Source of the DNA: Anaerolineales bacterium
GTDB lineage: Bacteria; Chloroflexota; Anaerolineae; 4572-78; J111
Assembly: GCA_020634855.1 (NCBI GenBank)
Contig: JACKAU010000005.1
Coordinates: forward strand, 434,001-498,000
Direction: 5' to 3'
DNA length: 64,000 nt
The notes below the pieces were generated by a model. That model was given only the letters and a program-made list of their open reading frames with translations, was not told the origin of the DNA and did not search any database. Numbering within the stretch: position 1 is the stretch's first letter; every line of letters begins with the position of its first letter. This document shows, in pieces, positions 59,760 through 64,000 of this stretch. A program made the translations under genes and the position numbers.

Positions 59760-62108
59760 TTATCTTCGCAGCCAGCGGGGTAAGCGTTTTCGCACGGCTG
59801 ACTTCACCATCATGGGTCTAAGCCGGTGCCAGGCAGTATAGGTGCTGTAGGGTTGGTTCGTGTCATAAACAGACGTATCTGGGTTGGTCCCATTTTTGTG
59901 GGGACTGAATGTATGGTGGACATACTCATTGGTGATGCTGTAGATTTCTCGTTGGCAGGTGGGCAGGCTGCGCTGCAATAGGGCTGCTTGCTCGTAGGGG
60001 GTCTGCCAGGGCCGCATCGATAGTCCCATCCATCCGGCAATTTTGATCATGCGGCTGTAAAGTGTAGCAACGCTTTCGCCGGGTTTAATCTGGGTCTGGC
60101 TGCGCCACCACATCCGGCCGACCACCACGCCGGCGATGACGGCCAGCCCAACCACCAGAACGCTGCCGTTGACGGTTGAGCGAGACACGCTGATTTGAGT
60201 GCCAATAAAGGGCAGGTTGAAGGCAAACGGTGCACCGTCGGCAAAGGCCTCGTCATTGATCGGGATGTTGTCGCCCTGACCACCGGGGAAATTTTCTTCG
60301 AGATCAGGCCCAGTGTCCGCCGGTAAGGCTCGCGAAGCCAGGCTACCCTCGTCTTCCGGCGACGTGGGACGAATGATGTTGGGTTGGGAGGCGGTGGGTT
60401 CAAATTCGATCCAGCCATATTGGGGAAAATACACTTCAACCCAAGAATGGGCATCTCTGTTGAGTACATGATAGACGCCTGTCTCGGAGTCAAACGAGCC
60501 TCGCGCAAACCCGGCCACAAATCGAGCCGGAATCCCCAACGAGCGCAGCATAACGATCATTGATGTGGCGTAATAATCGCAATAAGCTTCTTTGGTATCA
60601 AAGAGAATATAGTCAACTTTATCAACCCCGGCCGGTGGGGCCGAAATGCCTTCGTTATAGGTCAGGGTCTGACGAAGATAGCGCTCTATGGCGCGAGCCT
60701 TGTCAAAGTTGTTATCGTAAGGCTCCGTTAGCTCCACCGCCAATTCGCGGGTGCGCCGGGTAATCGAGTCGGGCAATTGGAGGTAACGCTCGGTAATCCA
60801 GACCGGATAATCACTACCGGCGTTTTGGAGTTGGTTGACGGTTGCCCGACTAATGGCCGACACCACTTGATAGCTTTCGTCCTGATCGATGGTCGAATTA
60901 CTGCGAATATAAGTAACTTCTTCAGCCCACGGCTCGGTGACTTCGGACCAGTTGGGGCTAAGCGTTTTGGCCGTATCGACATCGGGCAAGGCGCTGAACG
61001 TAGCCTTGGCCGAGCGATCCAGGTCAATTGGGTTTGCCATCGCATAGAGAACCGTGGACCCATTACGGTGGGAGGTGTAGGTTTGCGTGACCACTTCACG
61101 GGCTTCAAAAATGGGTAAGGCGACCCTATCGCCCGCGCCAAAGTCCGCTCGATCCTCGTTGCGGGTGAGCCAACCGTCGCCGCTGTAGTAATCATACACT
61201 ACGGCCCGCCAATAGCGGCCAATGCCCTCCACTTTGACATCCATTACCGGCTCATCGGTTAGCTGTCGAGGCCCGCCCAGTTTCAACGAAGCGCCAAACG
61301 AGTCAAACGCGCGCCGATCTCGATAGTTCAAATCGGCAAACAGCCGGTTCCACTCACCCTGCATATCGCGCCAGGAGCCTTCAAAATCATCGAATAGTCC
61401 CAGGGTTTTGGCATCGACGACAGGCGGCGTAAACCAGGCAAAAGCGATGATTAGAGCGGAGAAAATAAAGCCATCGCGTAGAAAATCGAGACTAATATCC
61501 GGCCGGAAAAAGACACCCTCCGACCGCCACTTATTCTGCTGGCTATACAGATTAAACCGCACGACCAGCAGCAATGAAACCATGAGATAGACCAGAAACC
61601 AAAAGCTGATATCGTTGGGGGCGTAATAGAGGTTGATCAGCAGCACCAACCCGCCCGGTACAATCGCCGGCCAAACTTTCCCGGATCGGAATAGAAACCA
61701 CACCATCAAATAGCCGGTCACCCAGATGATAACGCCCATCTGGAAGATAAACATCAGGTTATCATAGCTGGTGCCGCCTTCCATCGCTCGTTCGTACCAG
61801 CTTTGCAGGCGAAAGGCCAGATTTTGCCAGCGCTCCAGCCAGGTGTAGGTGGCCGGTAATAGGCGGCTGGTGACCCAAAACGACCAACCGATGCCGATAA
61901 TCAAGCTAAAGAGATGCGCCACAGGCCCCGGCAGAATACTACGGGCCAGCATGACACTAATGATAACCGAACCGAGACCCACAAAGGTCACAATGCCCAG
62001 CCCTTTGGTCCAGCCGGTTGCGCCGATACCCCATGTCACAATCATCACTAAAGCCGCTGTCAAAATCAAAACGGATCGGGCTTTATCAATGGCAATAGGT
62101 CTATCCAT
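59760..62108 (-). CDS. Transglutaminase-like membrane protein (TgpA/DUF3488 type)
   Basis: About 782 residues from the ATG at 62108 (a TTG at 62126 is the alternative). Several N-terminal transmembrane helices (about 15-230) precede an extracytoplasmic part with the transglutaminase core: EAYCDYYATSMIVMLRSLGIPAR (catalytic Cys), FVAGFARG and RDAHSWVEVYFPQYGW (catalytic His and Asp-region). Another helix (about 645-668) and a C-terminal DUF4129-like segment follow. The family is thought to act on protein or envelope substrates; nothing in the sequence defines the substrate. Confidence 0.9.
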   Translation of the reverse strand: MDRPIAIDKARSVLILTAALVMIVTWGIGATGWTKGLGIVTFVGLGSVIISVMLARSILPGPVAHLFSLIIGIGWSFWVTSRLLPATYTWLERWQNLAFRLQSWYERAMEGGTSYDNLMFIFQMGVIIWVTGYLMVWFLFRSGKVWPAIVPGGLVLLINLYYAPNDISFWFLVYLMVSLLLVVRFNLYSQQNKWRSEGVFFRPDISLDFLRDGFIFSALIIAFAWFTPPVVDAKTLGLFDDFEGSWRDMQGEWNRLFADLNYRDRRAFDSFGASLKLGGPRQLTDEPVMDVKVEGIGRYWRAVVYDYYSGDGWLTRNEDRADFGAGDRVALPIFEAREVVTQTYTSHRNGSTVLYAMANPIDLDRSAKATFSALPDVDTAKTLSPNWSEVTEPWAEEVTYIRSNSTIDQDESYQVVSAISRATVNQLQNAGSDYPVWITERYLQLPDSITRRTRELAVELTEPYDNNFDKARAIERYLRQTLTYNEGISAPPAGVDKVDYILFDTKEAYCDYYATSMIVMLRSLGIPARFVAGFARGSFDSETGVYHVLNRDAHSWVEVYFPQYGWIEFEPTASQPNIIRPTSPEDEGSLASRALPADTGPDLEENFPGGQGDNIPINDEAFADGAPFAFNLPFIGTQISVSRSTVNGSVLVVGLAVIAGVVVGRMWWRSQTQIKPGESVATLYSRMIKIAGWMGLSMRPWQTPYEQAALLQRSLPTCQREIYSITNEYVHHTFSPHKNGTNPDTSVYDTNQPYSTYTAWHRLRPMMVKSAVRKRLPRWLRR

Positions 62109-62144
62109 AGCTTGATTTGTATCCAATGAATTTAAAGATATGCC

Positions 62145-62240
62145 AGACCTGACAGGTTTCCGAACGACATTTGAAATAATAAATCTTACCCGTTGGAACG
62201 ATATTTAGGTCGACGACAGCATTGAAAACCTGTCAGGTCT
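62145..62240. repeat. 95-bp element with perfect 15-bp inverted ends
   Basis: AGACCTGACAGGTTT (62145-62159) and AAACCTGTCAGGTCT (62226-62240) are exact reverse complements, and each arm contains the inner palindrome ACCTGNCAGGT. It is in the gap between the transglutaminase and PBP genes. It resembles a small non-autonomous palindromic element. Confidence 0.6.
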
Positions 62241-62277
62241 TATGTGGCTCAATAGTTACACGGTACTACTAATAGTA

Positions 62278-62295
62278 TGACTCATAGATGAGTCA
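62278..62295. promoter_or_regulatory. Palindrome TGACTCAT-AG-ATGAGTCA
   Basis: An 18-base site with perfect 8-base arms about 170 bases before the transglutaminase gene start, with a further ATAGATGA repeat beside it. A regulator-binding role is possible. Confidence 0.4.
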
Positions 62296-62338
62296 TAGAT
62301 GAAGGGAAGCTGAGAAAACAGATGCCTGAATAACAATC

Positions 62339-64000
62339 TTAAAACTCCACAGTTCCTTGCACCTCAGGATCGATGACCGGCTCCGGCGAGATTTCAGGTA
62401 ATGGTTCGGTGGTGGCCTCAGTGGTTGGCGTGGCGGTCGGCTCAACCGTGGGTTCGACGGTCGGTTCAGGGCTGGGCGTCTCGATAGTAGGCTGGATGAT
62501 CGGTGTTTCGGTGGCCGGGATGAGGGTTGCGGTTGGCGTTGGAGTTGGCGGTATTTGTGTCGATGTGGCCGATGGCTGCAGGGTCGGGCTCGGGTTACTG
62601 GTGGCGGTCGGTGATGCCACTACAGTGGGCGTCGGCGCGTTGTCCACCAAAACCCGGATACGCGACTCAACCGAGCCGCCATTCTGGTCGAACACGACCA
62701 GGCGCAGCGTGTAAGGTCCGTTTTCCACTTGCGTCGTGTCGAATGTCCCTAAATTACCCTGCTCTTTGAGTTGGCTGACCGGCCCTAAAACGGTCGCGAA
62801 GGCCTGCGGATTGGTACCGACGCCAAATTCGACCAGATAGTGAGAAAAATTAGCGGCTACCGCCGATCCTTCCAGCACCACTTTATCCCGAATCGTGCTG
62901 CCATCGAGCGGGCTGGTGATGTTGGCCACAATGTTGGTCGAGGGGCAATAGTCGGTGGGGGGCTGCTCAATGCCGTTAGCGACAGCCCATTCCCAACCAT
63001 CGGGCGGATAGACGCGGAAGTAACGTTTTTCGACGTGGCTCCGGCAGAATTCATTGGCCCGCAGTCCGGTATTCAAATCGATCTCGATCAGTTGGTGAAT
63101 GTCGTGTTCCGGGCCGAGCGGCGGTTGATCTTTGTAGAACAGCTCGGTGCGGCGTTCAGGGCAAGCCTCACTGGGTAGTGTGCCGGAGTCGGCGCAAATT
63201 TCCAGGGCCACAATCGTCGACGGGCGCTCGAACTCTTTCACCGGCCGGCCGGCGAGAGCCTGTTCCATAAAGTTGTGCCAGATCGGCCCGGCGCCGGTCA
63301 GCCCGCTGACATTGAACATCGGCGTCCGGTCGGCATTGCCCACCCACACGCCGGTGACGATGTCGGGCGTATAGCCGATGGTCCAGTTATCGCGAAAATC
63401 GTTGGTCGTTCCGGTTTTGGCCGCTGCCGGGCGCGACAGGTGCAGATAGCTGTTTTCACCAAAGGAGATGGATCGAGCTTGGTTGTCGGCCATTATGTTG
63501 GTGATCAAGTAAGCGTGGGCCGGATTGAGAACCTGTTTGGGCTGCGGCCGGGGTGGTTCGATGACCCGGCCCAGGCCATCGGTAATTTGCAGAATGCTCG
63601 TGGGCGGAACCTGGACGCCTCCGTTGGCCATCGCCTGGTAGGCTTCGGTCATCTCGATCAGCGGTACTTCGCCGCTGCCCAACGTTAACGACAGGCCGTA
63701 ATAATCCTGGGTAAGGGTGGTGATGCCCAGCCGGGACGATATCTCTCGCAGCGCATCGACTCCTACCGCCTGCAGCGCCTTAATCGGCGGAATATTGTAC
63801 GAGTTAGCCAACGCTACCCGCAGCGAGACCGGTCCGTGGAATTTATTATCGTAGTTGTTCGGTTCGTAAACGTTACCGGCTCCATCGGGAAATTTAACCG
63901 GCACATCCATAAGCAACGTACTGGGCGTCCAACCTAGCTTTTCAAAAGTGGCCAGATAAGTCAGTGGTTTCATCGTGGAGCCGGGTTGGCGTGGACTCAG
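62339..64000 (-). CDS. Class A penicillin-binding protein, transpeptidase part (5' end outside window)
   Basis: The last 553 residues of a bifunctional peptidoglycan synthase. The frame stays open to base 64000, with nine codons before the first ATG (63973), giving LSPRQPGSTMKP, which places the catalytic Ser in the SxxK motif STMK. Further motifs are SYN in ALANSYNIPP and KTG in AAKTGTTND. It ends with an Ig-like/FN3-type segment (about 345-450 of the fragment) and a long Pro/Thr/Glu-rich tail (last 90 residues). The transglycosylase domain would lie upstream, beyond the window edge. Confidence 0.92.
   Translation of the reverse strand: MSPRQPGSTMKPLTYLATFEKLGWTPSTLLMDVPVKFPDGAGNVYEPNNYDNKFHGPVSLRVALANSYNIPPIKALQAVGVDALREISSRLGITTLTQDYYGLSLTLGSGEVPLIEMTEAYQAMANGGVQVPPTSILQITDGLGRVIEPPRPQPKQVLNPAHAYLITNIMADNQARSISFGENSYLHLSRPAAAKTGTTNDFRDNWTIGYTPDIVTGVWVGNADRTPMFNVSGLTGAGPIWHNFMEQALAGRPVKEFERPSTIVALEICADSGTLPSEACPERRTELFYKDQPPLGPEHDIHQLIEIDLNTGLRANEFCRSHVEKRYFRVYPPDGWEWAVANGIEQPPTDYCPSTNIVANITSPLDGSTIRDKVVLEGSAVAANFSHYLVEFGVGTNPQAFATVLGPVSQLKEQGNLGTFDTTQVENGPYTLRLVVFDQNGGSVESRIRVLVDNAPTPTVVASPTATSNPSPTLQPSATSTQIPPTPTPTATLIPATETPIIQPTIETPSPEPTVEPTVEPTATPTTEATTEPLPEISPEPVIDPEVQGTVEF

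Overview
The window looks like chromosomal DNA of a member of the Chloroflexota (Anaerolineae-like). The evidence is indirect: single-membrane style lipoproteins with Thr/Pro-rich linkers, a sortase with LPxTG-like candidate substrates, a LytR-CpsA-Psr protein, a TgpA-type transglutaminase, Asp-box (YCF48/BNR-like) secreted propellers, and moderate-GC, mostly single-gene transcription units. There are no rRNA or tRNA genes, no phage or insertion-sequence genes and no CRISPR array. The left edge cuts a GH1 beta-glucosidase and the right edge cuts a class A penicillin-binding protein.

Layout. 0-7.4 kb: GH1 end, a two-component system, a set of exported proteins (YHYH lipoprotein, an unknown, and a DUF5666-like gene broken by a frameshift) and asparagine synthase. 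7.9-10.6 kb: ketopantoate reductase, a small conserved protein, and DNA polymerase III delta. 10.6-15.7 kb: a minus-strand envelope block with an SPFH-like membrane lipoprotein operon, a sortase next to a DUF4397 protein that ends in a plausible sorting signal, a TPR protein and a double-HTH regulator. 16-18.8 kb: two consecutive ADP-glucose pyrophosphorylase genes, the second lacking key loop residues. 18.8-27 kb: exported protein, YbaK deacylase, a PIN toxin-antitoxin pair under a palindromic promoter, xylulokinase, an LCP protein and a secreted 5'-nucleotidase with LysM. 27.2-29.3 kb: agmatine deiminase and N-carbamoylputrescine amidase, divergently arranged (agmatine to putrescine). 29.3-35.7 kb: DksA-like, ruvB, lipoprotein, queA, gatB and glutamate dehydrogenase. 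36-41 kb: SDR, two GNAT enzymes, M20 peptidase, rnhB and rplS. 41.3-46.4 kb: two complete potassium uptake systems (KtrB/KtrA and TrkH/TrkA) lying between rplS and trmD. 46.6-54.6 kb: trmD, a very unusual pseudokinase receptor and a 1357-residue Asp-box protein. 54.8-64 kb: L,D-transpeptidase, a probable selenoprotein fusing a DsbA-like and a cyclophilin domain, an unknown protein, rfbB, a transglutaminase and the PBP.

The most notable points are: (1) an in-frame UGA exactly at the first cysteine of a CxxC thioredoxin-fold motif (U-P-G-C) in a DsbA-cyclophilin lipoprotein at 56270-57631; (2) a protein kinase-like receptor with both catalytic Asp residues lost, with an N-terminal helical domain and C-terminal TSP3 and Calx-beta domains; (3) a catalytic/non-catalytic ADP-glucose pyrophosphorylase pair; (4) a family of short intergenic palindromes with core GGTGACCGGC; (5) simple-sequence repeats that supply stop codons and C-terminal tails. 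These are sequence readings only; no searches were run.
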